Shown here in pieces: positions 35,101 to 46,883 of a DNA stretch of 64,000 bases. The stretch is from Strongylocentrotus droebachiensis (lineage: Eukaryota; Echinodermata; Echinoidea; Camarodonta; Strongylocentrotidae): positions 434,001 to 498,000 of the forward strand of contig JAVYIG010000412.1 in the NCBI GenBank assembly GCA_035222895.1. The letters run 5' to 3'. The translations under genes were made by a program, and so were the position numbers. The notes beneath the pieces were generated by a model. That model saw only the letters and a list, made by a program, of their open reading frames with translations, was not told where the DNA came from and made no database searches. The first letter of the stretch is position 1, and every line of letters starts with the position of its first letter.

Positions 35101-38100
35101 TATTGACCTTCAACAGTGAGTCTTTGGAAGTATACATCTACATACAAAATATTCCAACTATAATTTGAATTCTACCGGTATTGTTGGTGTCTCAAAACTC
35201 AGTGGGTACAATACGATTGATCTTTAACTTCAGATTTAGAGAAAGTAGACACAGCAAGCCTAGTTAGTGCTGAAGTGAATAGAATATTCTAACAAATCTA
35301 TGCATAAAATAATATAATGTGCACAGCTTACAACAAAATACAAAGTCTTCTTTCATGAGACAATATTTGAAAGCGTTACCCAGACTTTGATTTTTTTTTG
35401 TTCAACTGCCATTATCATTTATTGACAAATTTGACTAAACTCTAAAAATCTAGCACGATGTTTCTTCACTGATTGACTTTGCTTTTTGAAATGTTCCTTT
35501 AAAGCCCCACTGCACTACTTATAGCTACTTGCGCCCTCTATATAGCAAACAATGCCAAATCAGTGCCTGTTGGTCCCCCATGATCCCTTTTTCTTATGTT
35601 AATTGAGAACTAATTTGATGAGATAACCCCCTGTTAGCAGAGCTGCCAACCATTCCGTTTTTGCCGGAATTACTCCGTTTTTTCCTCCAAATTACGGTAT
35701 TACGTTTTTTCTGCATAAAATACGTTTTTTTTTGTTTTTTTTTTTTTTGTTTACATACCACACGTCAAACAACTGCCCTTAAATGCTTAAAATGGTGATT
35801 TGATCACAAATTCAATAGAAAACTAATTTTAAAACATACTTGAAGAGAAAAATATTCTCAAAAGAAATGAAATGCCGATTATACGAAAATAACCACCCCA
35901 AAAAATACCTGCTTTTATGAAAAAAACAGCATGATGAATGAACATTTCTGCATTGGAAGTGTGTCGCGCGTGGTTGTAAGTTTCTTTTTATGAATTCCTT
36001 TTTTTGGCTTGAAATTCCTTTTTTTGGTCGCACAAGGTTGGCAGCTCTGTGTTAGTGACCTTCCAGGGAGGTCTAATCCCCCCTGGCCAACCAGCAGATG
36101 GGCTTTAAAAGACAACAGCGCAACTCACAAGCCTGGCGCACTGCTGGGTGCTCCCAAGACAGTGATGGACCCCCCGATGTTCTCCTTGTTATCCTTGTGG
36201 ACACCCCTACCACCAACGGTCGATATGGAGGAGTAGGAAGACTTGTTGTTAGGGGCAACCGGGATGGACGAGTAGGAATTAGCAGACTCTCGTTCCTTCT
36301 CCTTGAATGACTTGTAGCTGGAGGTGCTGCCCATGCTGTCCCTACGGCGGTTGAAGCCACGGGGTTGCTGCATAGTTACTACACACAGCCAAAAGAAGAA
36401 TTTAGAGATAACATGTTAAAGGCATCGTTTACGGTGTTACATCTGAGATGCATGGCCCTATGTGTTATCAGTGTCTTTGATATGGTGTAATATTGAAGCC
36501 CTAAATAAATTGCGCTTTAAAATGATCATGAAGTGCCTCAAAAAAGTGAAAATCTTTGAGTGACCGGTTTTAACATACTCATTTTCCCCAGTAGACTGTA
36601 GTGTTATAAAAACCGTTAGGAAAACAAATTTTTGAATTTCGATTTCCAATCATAAATATCTTGATAATCAGATCGGCTTGTTAAAGTCGTGGGGTTCCTG
36701 TCTGACCTAAAGGTTTATTATTATCATTGCAGCATGAGCTAAATCCAAGATTTTGTTTCAGAATCTGAGGCAATGTTAACGAGTCACTTTAAGAGAAAAC
36801 ATGTTAATGTACAGCATATGACACATCAAGACCGAACTTTGAATAGATTTTGTTATTGAAAATGCCCGATTAGTCGAGTCGGGCGGTTAAACAAAGGGTT
36901 AGACTTAATTTGAAGCCTATTGGTAATCTGTCATTTCTCTAAAATCAGGGCTCAAATAATTACAAGGCAAATTTACTTTTACTTTTTCACATGACCATGT
37001 TAGATCTCAATCATGAAAAATTTATCAATTTACAATTTTTATTCAAAACTAATCCAATTTTTTCTAGACGAAAATAGAGTAGAGGCCTTCAACAGATATA
37101 GCAGATACATATATATTTGTCTTATTGTGCTGAGTGTAGTTTGTCCCTGACACCATAATTCCTTCAAAAACAACATAAAAACTTTATTTTGGGTGTTTAA
37201 AATGACATCATGTAGAAGCTTTATACCACACTGATACTGGATGAGCCATCATACTGTTCACCATGATGTAACAGTAATGGCTGATGATAACTTAGATAAC
37301 TTACGACTGTCAGGAGTAGTAGGTTCCTTGGATGAAGATGCAGTAGGTGTGTATGGCATCTGCAATGTAAACAAAAAAAGGAAAAAAGAGTTTGTTAAAT
37401 GAAAAAGAAATACATTCTTAAATATGAAGCATACTTTCCCCAAAGAATCAAGTTTGAAAAGACACATGATATATCTTGTAAATTATCTTGTAATCTTGTA
37501 AATGTATAATATTTTGATAACAAAATGAAGCATTAGAATGATAATGTATTTACTGCTGACAAAGCTCTGAACAGCACTGTAGCATACAGCCAGTAAAGGA
37601 CGTCAACAGTATAATTTATAAATTAGAGCCCTGAAATATTTCAAAGCTCAAGACAAAAATCATAAGGGGTCCTTTGCCGCTACCTGGCCCTCAAACTTGT
37701 CACACCATAGGAAAAATCTATACAAATTTATTTTTGTAAAATCATTCACAAACATCAATGATGACAATGATAAGCAGTCAACACACACACAGAACAGAGT
37801 ATTGCTACTACATCTCAGCCTGCAAAGCAATCAAAATTCTTCCATGTCTCATCAAGGAAAGATCAGTGTCATTGTCTATCTATTTTAAAGTAAAGCTTCT
37901 ATTTTCCAGAGCCCAGAAATATTCACTGATAAGTAAGATGACCTTAGCATACAACCACAAAGAAAGACAAACAACCGCTTAAGAGGTTCACCCGATTTGG
38001 TGACGTAACGTCAAGATATAATTCTGTTTTCACAACAGCACTAGCTACGACGACAGCCTGAAGTTAGCACCCCAGCAAGCAAAAGCTTACCAATACAGGA

Positions 38101-41100
38101 AATTTGTTAAACTGATTGCGAAAACTAGGGAGTGTTTCACAAAGACTAAGATAGACTTAAAGTTGGACTTAAAATGGCAGGCCATTCATGCCACTGGTTG
38201 CTCTCACCATTTGATCTCTCAATTATGATCTCTTGATAAGATTTTTTCCTTCAATAATGAACTATCAAAAATGTAAGTTCTGTAGATTTGTGACCACAAT
38301 TTGGTACATCCCTTGAGAAACCAATGCCAGGAATGGTTAGAGGAACTAGTGGCATTATTGGCCTGCCATAGTTAAGTCCAACTTAAAGTCGATCTTAGTC
38401 TTTGTGAAACACTCCCCAGATCTATTTCTCAAATGAAAAAGACTAACAGTGATTGCAGACTTACAAAGTTTTTGACTGGTAATGAAACTCCTCCGGTTTC
38501 TGATCTTAATCTCCTCTGCTTCTCGCAATACGCTGTCCACGATTCCTCGTTGAAACCGTAATTGAAATAGTCGGTCAGATCGGCACCTGCAACGAGAGGT
38601 CAAACGTCACATTCAGAACTTGCATTCCAAGGTCTCAACAATGCATATCACACTTGATTATCAATTTATCATACAATGTAGGGGAGCCATTGGAAGGATA
38701 TATACCAGGGGGTAAATTCTCCCCTAAAGACAAGTACTGTTTCAACTTATCTGCACCAAGCCTAAATACATGTACTCAAAATTCTGCTAACATTTGTACA
38801 GTTTGTATTTAGATACAAGTTGACCATTTATGAGATGGAACTTCTCCTTAATCATGGGGGCTGCTTCAAGTTTAATAGTAAGTGGTTACAAAATAAAGTG
38901 AATCTTGCTTTAAATCACAGTGAATTAGATATCTAATAAAAAAATCAGACCTTAATGCTTGAATCACAAAAGAAACTAATTCAAAGGTCTAAAATCACTT
39001 CATTTAACCACTCATCGATCAAGCATTCAGTATTCAAGGCTGAACTCATGGGTAAAAAAAGAGCCAATTCTAATCAAGTTATTAAAATAAACATAATATA
39101 TGAGATTTCACTTGAAATCTATTGCTCAAAATGCAAACAAAAAAGGAGATCACACAAAAGTATCTACTTTATAAACAAAGGATAGGAAGCAAGAGAGAAC
39201 ATACAAAAATGACAGAACAATTAATGCTAAATTAAACAGATACTTCTTAAGTTTATTTTCAAACACTTCAACTGATCTGCTATTAAGAATCTCTTGAGGG
39301 AGAGCATTCAACAGCAAAGGTTCTTTTCCCCAACTTAGTATTGAGCTTAATAAAACAAGAAATCTGATTTTTTTTAGAACGTAAAGATCTGGACGGAATG
39401 TAATGAGTAATCAAATTAATATTGTACTGTTTAAACAAAAATTAAAGAGCTAATTTTAGTCAAGCTTTTTTTAAAAGATGAATGAGTTTACCTGGCTTCC
39501 TCCATGGCTTGTCCTCCTGTGCTTCAAGCTCATAAGAATACAACCCAACACCGTTGACGTTACTCTCTGCTTCAATGTCCAGACCTTTGCCAACTGGTTT
39601 AGGATGAGATACCGCTGGTGTAGTTGCTGAAATATAACAATCGATAGCACAATTATTTCTATGTGGTATAGATTATTTTTAGAAAGAAATGTTTCTACAA
39701 ATGCTTTGACATACTTGTCAAACAGTTCCACTGGTTAATTACATGCCCTTCAAAAATAGAAGGAAAGAGAGTAAAAATCCAAGACTGAGACTTAATTAAA
39801 GCTATACACATATACTGCTGACTGTAGTGATGTCACTTTAAAAAAGGAGGTGTTTATGGTTTGCGTATTTGAGGGGGCTTATTTCTTTCATTTACAATGA
39901 CCTTCAGTATCAAATCGAATTTAAAGCCTACAAGAGAATCATTAACTCAGCTATAGACAGGTTTGAAACCAAACATAACAAATAAAAAATTCTAACATTA
40001 AAAACATTATGACCAGACAGATTTATTGCAGTTCTACTTTGCATTCCTGATATCAATATTAAATTCATGCAAGAAAATAAATCATTATTTCGGCTCCTGT
40101 ATAAATGGTGTAATGGGTTATGGACTGTAACAAGGCAAACATTCAGCTACATTGTTACTCACCTTGTTGACTAGTTGGCGTGGCAACCTTTGTGTAAGGG
40201 GAATGTTTCACCGCAGTTTGTCCATATGACCTGAAAGAGGCGAAGGGTTCAATACATTAATCAAGTAATTATTACATAAAAGTGTAATGAGAAGCAAGGT
40301 CATCTGAGTTTTAAAAAATTTCTTGAATTATTTAAATGTGTTTGAAATGACTCCTCTATTCATGATTCCTATGAATTAGGAGTTACTTCAACCATAATAC
40401 AAATATAATTCTCATTCAAAATATTATTTTTCTTATATTCATTTCAATCATAAACATTCATTTAAATTCTAAAACTATTACCACCTTACGTTATTGGATC
40501 TAAGGCTGTGCACAACCGTGTAATGAGGTACCCGAGAACACTCCCAGGCTTACAAGCGAATACTCGAATATTCAGACGCCATGTTTTTTTTAATTTTTTT
40601 TTTTTTTGCCACCACCATACCACTGGAGCAGTATCCCAAGTCCATCGCCGAAATCGCATGCAATTTTACTTCGAGTTGCAGTTGAAGGCGCCAATTATAT
40701 AATAATAACAGTAAACAATGCTGTTTTAAAAACCAAAGATGGCAGAATAATCCATTTTCCTTCGAGTCCAAAAAGAAATCCAGACATTTGGTGCAGTTTC
40801 TGAGTGGTGAGTTTGACAGTGCTTGAGTTGGGAAACATTTTTACCGACGGTACCATGCCAGCGGCCGCCGCTCTCCCTGGCACGAGTAAGCGTTGACCTG
40901 GACAGATTTTTTTTTTTTTTGCGGCCGAATATTCAAGTCCGAGAAATCGTACTCGAGTAGTTGTCAACCGTGCGGGTACTCGAGCATTCGACTACTCGTC
41001 GCAGCCCTATTTGGATCAGTATTTCATTCATTTATTTTTATTCACTGTCACATGTACTCTCACATTTATGTATGTATGTGTAATCTGTAAATTCAAAGTG

Positions 41101-43633
41101 TATCATTTTGTTAACTTCTATATGGGTGTGGTACTCTACCAGGACAATAAGAGGTTAAAAGCCGTCTGTACTAGTTTGGCCAGAGTTAGACTAGTTCGAC
41201 CACCCAGCGAGGTCACTGACAGGTGGCTATCTCATCAACTCAGCTCTCAATAAACATAAGAAAAAGAGGATCATGGGGGACCAACAGGCACCGATTGGAG
41301 AAGTTTTCTATATAGAGGGAGCAAGGAGCTACAAGTAGAGCAGTGAGGATTTAAATCAAACCATTTCTGACTTACACATGAGGGGTTGCTGGTCCTGTCT
41401 TAATAGGGCCAATTGTAACCTCCACCTGGTCTTCATCGCTATCATCATCGCTATCATCGCTATCGTCATCATCGTCGTCGTTATCATCACCACCACCCCC
41501 ATCATCTGCTCCTGGGTCTTTAGCCTGTGTCTCGGCAGACCCCTCCTCAGTTGGAGCATCAACTTGCATGGGCTCCTGGAGAACAATAGGATTAGTGGAG
41601 TTATTCTGATTTACAGCTAACTGCAGTGACAAATGTATGGTGTATGAGTTCCCTTTCTGATGTTTTTTTTTGGGGGGGGGGGGAGCAGATTACCCCAAAA
41701 ATTTGAACTATCATTGTCCATTACCTGGAAGTTTATTAAAAATTGAGGCAGTATATAGTGTTACAAAGAGTCATCATACAAAACAAATCTTTTACCAGTT
41801 CAATTCTGTGTATTATGATCCACATCGTACAATATGGGATTTTCGGACAAGAAAAAAATAGGTGCAATTTATACATTACAGAAATCAAGACTCTACACAT
41901 AAATATGTGCACTCCTCTCTATCTCTCTCTCTTTCCATCCCTACCTCCCCCCCCCCCCCCCTCTTTTTGCACCCTTCCCCTTTTCTCTCTCTCTCTCCCT
42001 CTTTCTTCTCTCTCTCTTCTCTCTTTCCTCTCCCCTCTCTCTCTCTCTCTCTCTCTCTTCATCTCCCTGTATCACTGTATCTTTCTTACCTGTGGTTCAT
42101 TGCCTGGGTCTGTAGCAGATGGCACCTTGCTCATGAACGGAAGGGCATCGGCTGATAGCGAGCTGGATTTGGTCACCGCACTGAATATGACAAGAAGACC
42201 AATAGAAGTTTCTAAGAGCAACTTTGACATAATTCAGCAAGTTATAACTTGGTTAAGAGAACTCAAATATTAAAACATCTCATATTTAGAGTGAACACTT
42301 TTCTTAGATTTCAGCAAAACCACTTTAAGTGATTTTTACAACAAAGTCAAATTTCCATGGATAAATAATGAAATACTTATTAATTTGAAACTCTACAAAA
42401 AGCTTTATAAAACTAGAGTCTATACTACAATCGTTAGCTAAGGTAACCAACTTACGCTGGAGAAGTTGCACTAGGGACTTCTTCCTCGTTGCCATCTAGA
42501 AGAGAATGGAATGAAAATAGCATGTGTGATTTATTCACTTATTGCAATTATTAAATGAGAGTTCAAAGAGGTTTGTATAAATGAAAGGAAAGCTGAAATT
42601 TATACAAGTGTGCAGTCACTGTACACATGGGAATTTTCAATTGACAATCAAAATTTTAGTTTGGCCAGAATTCTATACTATTTATTAAAAGAAAATGACA
42701 ACTTTTTACAGCATAAGTGTACTTACGCACCACCTGCGGGCATGCTTCATTCTATCACATACGTTGGTTTCCTCATTGCCAGTCCATTGACTCTACACAT
42801 AATTTGGGACTTAGTGTTGGGGAATGAAGCATGTACGCACTAGTTGGGAGAGTGTGTTTTGGTGCTTTATTTGTTGTAATTGAAGAAAGGGATTTGGATT
42901 GAAACGTTCTTCTTTTAGAACGAGACCCAACTCTACTAGTAAGTGTCGTTTAGCCTTTCCTCTCTCAGTCTCTGACTCGTCTCATGCATGGCCTATAAAG
43001 TATAATTGCAGTCCAGGCAGAAGAGGACAGTTAAATACACCTGTAAATCAAGATTTCACAATGATAAATATTCAGTCCTCTGATGTGAAATAGCCCAGAC
43101 AATTCGCATGGCTTGTCTGCCATGGGCATGGCATTAAATTCCCTCTTCTGGAAAATAAAATAAAAATGTTTAAAAAAAGGAATCTCAACTCGTCGTAATT
43201 GTTAGCATTTCGACTAAAATCCAGCTTTATTTGATACTGTTAACAATAAATCATCCATAATCTACTACAATCCAACATCCAGTTTGAAAATCGTTGGGTG
43301 AAACGAAAAACTATGCAATTTTAAGATCGGCCCCCGTTTCGGTTTTGTTCCTTCATTAGCCTACACCGGTACGCGTACGTACGCCTGTATTTCATGTAGC
43401 TTTCTTCGGTCCCACTCGTCCATTTTGCCGAGGTAAAATTTATTATCTAGGGCATCGTGATATTCATCCCTCCATACCATTGCCATTAGAAATTAATTCA
43501 CAACCTTTTTTAACATTAAGACGAATATTAAAGATGTAGTTTTTTGATAGGTACTAAATTTCTTTGAAAAAGTGATAGTAAAAGGGATATTTTTACCTCC
43601 GTACAACCACGAATCCTCGTCCTCTTCTGCCAT
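29131..43633 (-). CDS. FIP1L1: FIP1-like pre-mRNA 3'-end-processing factor
   Basis: Sixteen exons (transcript order): 43633-43597, 42495-42456, 42180-42090, 41575-41376, 40230-40163, 39626-39492, 38586-38465, 37359-37305, 36378-36129, 34678-34428, 33731-33615, 33220-32918, 32213-31979, 30778-30710, 30181-29792, 29299-29131. Together they give 2532 nt and 843 aa; all introns are GT-AG and every phase matches. Order of parts: acidic N-terminus ([10 protein letters not shown]); Asp-rich block plus [11 protein letters not shown] (aa 57-122); FIP1 motif [25 protein letters not shown] (about aa 177-207); Pro/Gly/Met-rich region (about 333-600); Arg-Asp/Arg-Glu region (658-787). Human FIP1L1 has the same order, from memory. 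FIP1 is a nuclear CPSF subunit that binds U-rich RNA and contacts poly(A) polymerase and CPSF30. At 843 aa it exceeds human FIP1L1 (about 594), mainly through the Pro-rich part. Confidence 0.93.
29792..30181 (-). CDS. FIP1L1: FIP1L1 exon 15 (Arg-Asp/Arg-Glu region)
   Basis: This 130-residue exon is mostly RD, RE and DR dipeptides ([19 protein letters not shown], then [13 protein letters not shown]) ending in [10 protein letters not shown]. Arg-rich mixed-charge domains of this kind bind U-rich RNA in human FIP1L1. The antisense strand also stays open as a Ser/Leu/Arg frame, which is a mirror artefact. Confidence 0.92.
30222..30341. mobile_element. Short foldback MITE before FIP1L1 exon 15
   Basis: GGGCCCCGTCTTACAAAGAG on the left pairs with GGGCCCTGTCTTACAAAGAG inverted on the right. 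It lies about 40 bp upstream (in transcript sense) of the exon 15 acceptor, in the branch-point zone. Confidence 0.75.
31512..31673 (+). mobile_element. M1 MITE copy in FIP1L1 intron 13
   Basis: M1 ends AGGCCGTACTAGTTTGGC and AGTAGTACAGTGGGCCT, with TTAA at 31508-31511 and 31674-31677. A short internal deletion makes it 162 bp. Confidence 0.85.
31979..34678 (-). CDS. FIP1L1: FIP1L1 exons 10-13 (Pro/Gly/Met-rich region)
   Basis: Four exons (34678-34428, 33731-33615, 33220-32918, 32213-31979) encode about 300 residues dominated by [15 protein letters not shown] and GPGPGPG-type repeats, and are very GC-rich against AT-rich introns. The region is intrinsically disordered. It corresponds to the shorter Pro-rich region of human FIP1L1. 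The end of exon 13 ([10 protein letters not shown]) begins a phosphorylatable Ser/Asp segment. Confidence 0.88.
34017..34043. repeat. (TA)n microsatellite
   Basis: About 13 TA units in FIP1L1 intron 10. Confidence 0.9.
34075..34384. repeat. (CATC)n tetranucleotide array beside FIP1L1 exon 10 donor
   Basis: A degenerate CATC-type stretch (34075-34200) is followed by about 25 clean units (34281-34384). In transcript sense this is (GATG)n starting about 45 nt into intron 10, with GTGAGTGATGGGTGAGG between exon and array. Confidence 0.9.
34782..35090. mobile_element. Foldback MITE in FIP1L1 intron 9
   Basis: GGGGTGTTTCACAAAGATCC on the left pairs with GGAGGTGTTTCACAAAGATC inverted on the right. 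Complementarity continues inward through the AACTTA and GGAC segments. Confidence 0.8.
35503..36104 (-). mobile_element. M1 MITE copy, interrupted, in FIP1L1 intron 9
   Basis: A reverse-oriented M1 with TTAA at 35499-35502 and 36105-36108, split by an unrelated insertion (35638-36049). Without it the copy is about 190 bp. Its edge is 20 nt downstream of the FIP1L1 exon 9 donor. Confidence 0.85.
35638..36049. mobile_element. hAT-like element nested in M1, 6-bp duplication
   Basis: Perfect 14-bp inverted ends CAGAGCTGCCAACC enclose 412 bp. TGTTAG flanks both sides (35632-35637 and 36050-36055), while other M1 copies carry one equivalent TGTCAG, so the duplication is 6 bp. No ORF of note. Confidence 0.85.
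38127..38417. mobile_element. Long foldback MITE in FIP1L1 intron 7
   Basis: Arms of roughly 85 bp start GGGAGTGTTTCACAAAGACT and run through AAGTTGGACTTA, ATGGCAGGCC and ATGCCACT; the right arm is the inverse with scattered changes. The RNA would form a long hairpin about 47 nt after the exon 7 donor. Confidence 0.85.
38465..39626 (-). CDS. FIP1L1: FIP1L1 exons 6-7 (conserved FIP1 motif)
   Basis: Exon 6 (39626-39492) ends [12 protein letters not shown]. Exon 7 (38586-38465) continues with [16 protein letters not shown] and [12 protein letters not shown]. The split glycine codon joins them into the hallmark FIP1 motif, the most conserved part of the family and the segment that contacts CPSF30. 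These two exons identify the gene. Confidence 0.95.
40501..41009. mobile_element. hAT-like element in FIP1L1 intron 4
   Basis: The ends TAAGGCTGTGCACAACCGTG and the inverse of TAGGGCTGCGACGAGTAGTC enclose 509 bp, with ATTGGATC/TTTGGATC (7 of 8 match) directly outside. An ACTCGAATATTC motif near the left end and its inverse GAATATTCAAGTCCGAG near the right end form a second, inner inverted pair. Confidence 0.75.
41159..41350 (+). mobile_element. M1 MITE copy in FIP1L1 intron 4
   Basis: M1 ends AGCCGTCTGTACTAGTTTGG and AGCTACAAGTAGAGCAGTGA, with TTAA at 41155-41158 and 41351-41354. It lies 21 nt downstream of the exon 4 donor in transcript sense. Confidence 0.85.
41376..41575 (-). CDS. FIP1L1: FIP1L1 exon 4 (acidic block, VTIG motif)
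   Basis: The exon encodes [12 protein letters not shown], a run of about 20 residues that is nearly all Asp/Ser, then [12 protein letters not shown]. The human protein, from memory, has an Asp/Ser run followed by VHVTIGDIKTG in the same place. In yeast Fip1 the acidic N-terminal part binds poly(A) polymerase. An M1 MITE sits in the intron just downstream of this exon's donor. Confidence 0.92.
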
Positions 43634-44699
43634 GTTGAGTATTTATGACTGTACCAACACAAGTCGTAGATGGCAGTTTGGACTTTCATATATATTTTTG
43701 TATTTATTTATTATTTATGCATGTTCACAATTCATTACATGAAAAAGAATATGATATAACAAATCATTTTCAAGTTTACAATCCATTTAAATTGACTTCA
43801 GATGAAAAAGAATATGACAATGCTTTATCAAAGACAAGTTGCAACTATTATACAGTTTAAACTTCAAAGAATGAACATACAAAAATGAACACGCGTTTTA
43901 ATGGGATAGTCACGAAGTTAGACTTATGACGGTTTCTAGGAACGGGCCCATGCACGGAGCTTGAACAAGTTGAACCGCTACAACAACTTTCAAATATATA
44001 ATGACAAAATGAAATTCCTAAAGGGTTGTGAGCTATTTTACACTATTTACAAAGAACAAGAAGAAGAAAAAACAAGGAAAAAACAAGTATATTGTTAAGT
44101 CGATTAAAATTCCTTAAAGATCATAAGAGAATTATGTTTTCACAATATAACACATTTTCATTTTGTATAGGCCTATACATCTATAAACTTTAATATTGAA
44201 ATTTAATTGAGTTCTCGACCTCCTCTATTTTTGTTAGTTATCCATGTACTTTTACATAGATAAAATGGTTTATTAATTTCTTCTTCAAGAAACTTCTTCA
44301 GCAACAAAAAGAATAATAATGTTAATAATAAATGTAAATAAATAAATAAAGGGGATCGTTTTACCCAAACAAAGTATTTTTGTTTAAAGAGTAAAAAGCC
44401 ACCCCACCCCCCCCCCCCCAAAAAAAAAGAGGTTTCAGCTCCAGTAGCCGTCATCAGTCAGCGCACACTATATTCAGGGTATAGTTATAAATCTAGCTGC
44501 CAGCGTGCCAGGTACCAATCACTTGGGTCAATTAAGCTGAGAGACAACTAAAATTGAGTTGTCTGAGAATAGATATCTATGAGACAAACGTGCTATACAT
44601 TTGACGGTCATCTGTTTCAGAGTCAAGTGAACGAACCACTATCTCACTTTTTGATGATGCCGGGTCAATGATAAATCATGTGTTGCCTTATTAAACTGA

Positions 44700-44800
44700 T
44701 AGGTATATTATTTATTTATTTATTTTATTTAATGGTATATTCAAAATCTGTAAAGGCTGAATTGGACAAGTTTTTTTACAAATAAAAAAAAAACTAATAT
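44700..44800 (-). mobile_element. LINE-like 3' tail
   Basis: On the - strand the sequence runs into AAATAAATAAATAAATAA after an AT-rich body. This resembles the short-repeat tail of a non-LTR retrotransposon; the body is not recognisable. Confidence 0.35.
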
Positions 44801-45834
44801 AATAATACATAACAATAATATACAAACTTACCATAACGACTTAAAACATGATACGCAATTTGGCATGGTAAATATAAATCATAGTTAACATGATGATTAT
44901 AACCAAATTGACAAATTTGACGTCCGAATGAAATGAAAGAAGAAAAATCAAAGTTAGAAGTCATTGAGAAGAGAAGGGGAAAGGTATGTGGGTCAAAATA
45001 GAAGTAAGGAAAAGAACAGAAAAGACTTCAAGAGAAGGGAGAAACTGAATGTAGAATTATTAATTAAGCAAAATTTAGTAAATTATATTGTTTGTCTTAT
45101 TACGGTCGGTCACCCAATACATCAACAAAATATATCATAATGGGTATAATATAGGCCTATGTTGTTAATGTGCATTGAGCCAATATGGCATCACTGGTGA
45201 CAGCTATATAGTGACGTAGGGATACAGCCCCCCTTGTGGAAAGCAGTTTTATAACTAACAATACTATCCTTTTAAAATAAAACTATAAATAATTAATAAA
45301 TAGTTGAATAAAAAGGGTTGCGTTTTTAGTGTTGCTATGACCTATGTAGACTTTAAACTCAAAAATACCGCTGCTGCACTCGGCCTGTTTGGACTGCACG
45401 GAATACAATATTGTTGTGTGTCAATAAGAATGTTCGTTCTCAGTCAAAGACAATTTTTCAAATTGTTGACCCAGGCCTACAAAATGTTATGAATATTCCA
45501 TAAAAATGAATGAACGATAATAAATTAATACATAGCCTATAGCCCATTTTGATCGGTGCCATAATTGTATAGGAACTTGAATTAATAGCCGATTAATGAT
45601 TATCTATTCCATAGAAATATACATATCTTTCGATTTAATATCTGATAACACGACAGGTGGCTTATAGAATGACTAGCGGACTTTGCTCACTGATTGGGGC
45701 CATTATACTTTATAGTTCCTTCGTAACAACATTGAAATAATAAACATACGCAATAATATAGACCTAAACTATCAAACGTTTTAAGTGACACGACGCAAAA
45801 TAATGTATACGATAAGGACCAAAAAAAGAGCTGT

Positions 45835-45905
45835 TGATTTGATTTGATTTAGTGATTAGATTTATTTTCTTCTGCATTCAACATAACTGTAACATAGTAA
45901 ACATG
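45835..45905 (-). mobile_element. LINE-like 3' tail
   Basis: On the - strand, AATCTAATCACTAAATCAAA is followed by TCAAATCAA pentamer-type repeats, a tail pattern of non-LTR elements. No ORF remains. Confidence 0.35.
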
Positions 45906-46345
45906 AAATACTAAAAAGTACTTTCTGACAATGAATCATAAATAAGCAAATAATTATTAGTAAAAACAAAGAAGAAGAATTGTCAAAATATCATATTTCA
46001 TCAAACTTTATAAAATTGTTTTCCGAAAGAAGGACTGCCATTGTTAGCAAATTGCTTAAAAATATAGGAGCAAAGGGAGGGGAAGAAAGTACGAAAGGGA
46101 GAGGGGAAGAAGGTGAGAAGAGGTGGATCTCCCCCTCACTACTGCTCGATCGCTGTTCTCCCTCGCATTTCGTCTTCATGACATAAACTCCCTCTCACAT
46201 GCATGACAATGAGTGCTCCATTAACGACTTTACCCATGTAACGCCATTGGCAAAATATTAAGTTTGTGTTTATTGACTTGAACATGCACTTGAACTTTGA
46301 GGATTATCTGAAATAACGCGTATTTATTTAACATCAGACCTTTAA

Positions 46346-46883
46346 AGGTACTATGTCCCATTTGCAGGCCAAAAAATGAAAAGGTTAAATTCCAATGGCA
46401 TTTGAAAGATAATACTAATTTAGAACTTTCCTAAAAAAGGTGGGCTTGAAAATGTCTTCAAGTGGGAAAATAACGACTATAAGTATTTTTTTTGTCAAAT
46501 AGCCTTAGGAGCTATAGAGCCAATAAGTAATAGTCTTGATTTTCAGACCATTGTACCGAACGGTCATACGTTTTATGCTGCGCAAAGATTCCGTCAGTTT
46601 AATTTGGGCCATCACAAGAAGTGGGTTATTGATGTAGACAAATGCTCATGTACCCTTTACAGCTCATTTTATGTATGTTATTACCAAAGAAGAAAAAAAG
46701 CCAGTCAGTCACTCAATAATGTTTGACAGTGAAGTCTAGCAAGTAAACTGGTTTCCTTGCATAGTTTGAATATTAGGACACTGCTAACGTTTAAATTTCA
46801 CAGATAGGACATACATGACATATTCATAATTCCTGCAAAGTTCCACAGAATTTGAGGTTGGCTGCAAAAGGGACATAGTACCT
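46346..46883. mobile_element. TTAA-flanked MITE
   Basis: AGGTACTATGTCCCATTTGC at the left pairs with AGGTACTATGTCCCTTTTGC inverted at the right, with TTAA at 46342-46345 and 46884-46887. Length 538 bp, no ORF. Confidence 0.85.

Noticed and set aside
41743-42273. 176-codon + strand frame
   Set aside because: It combines a CT microsatellite with the antisense of FIP1L1 exon 3.
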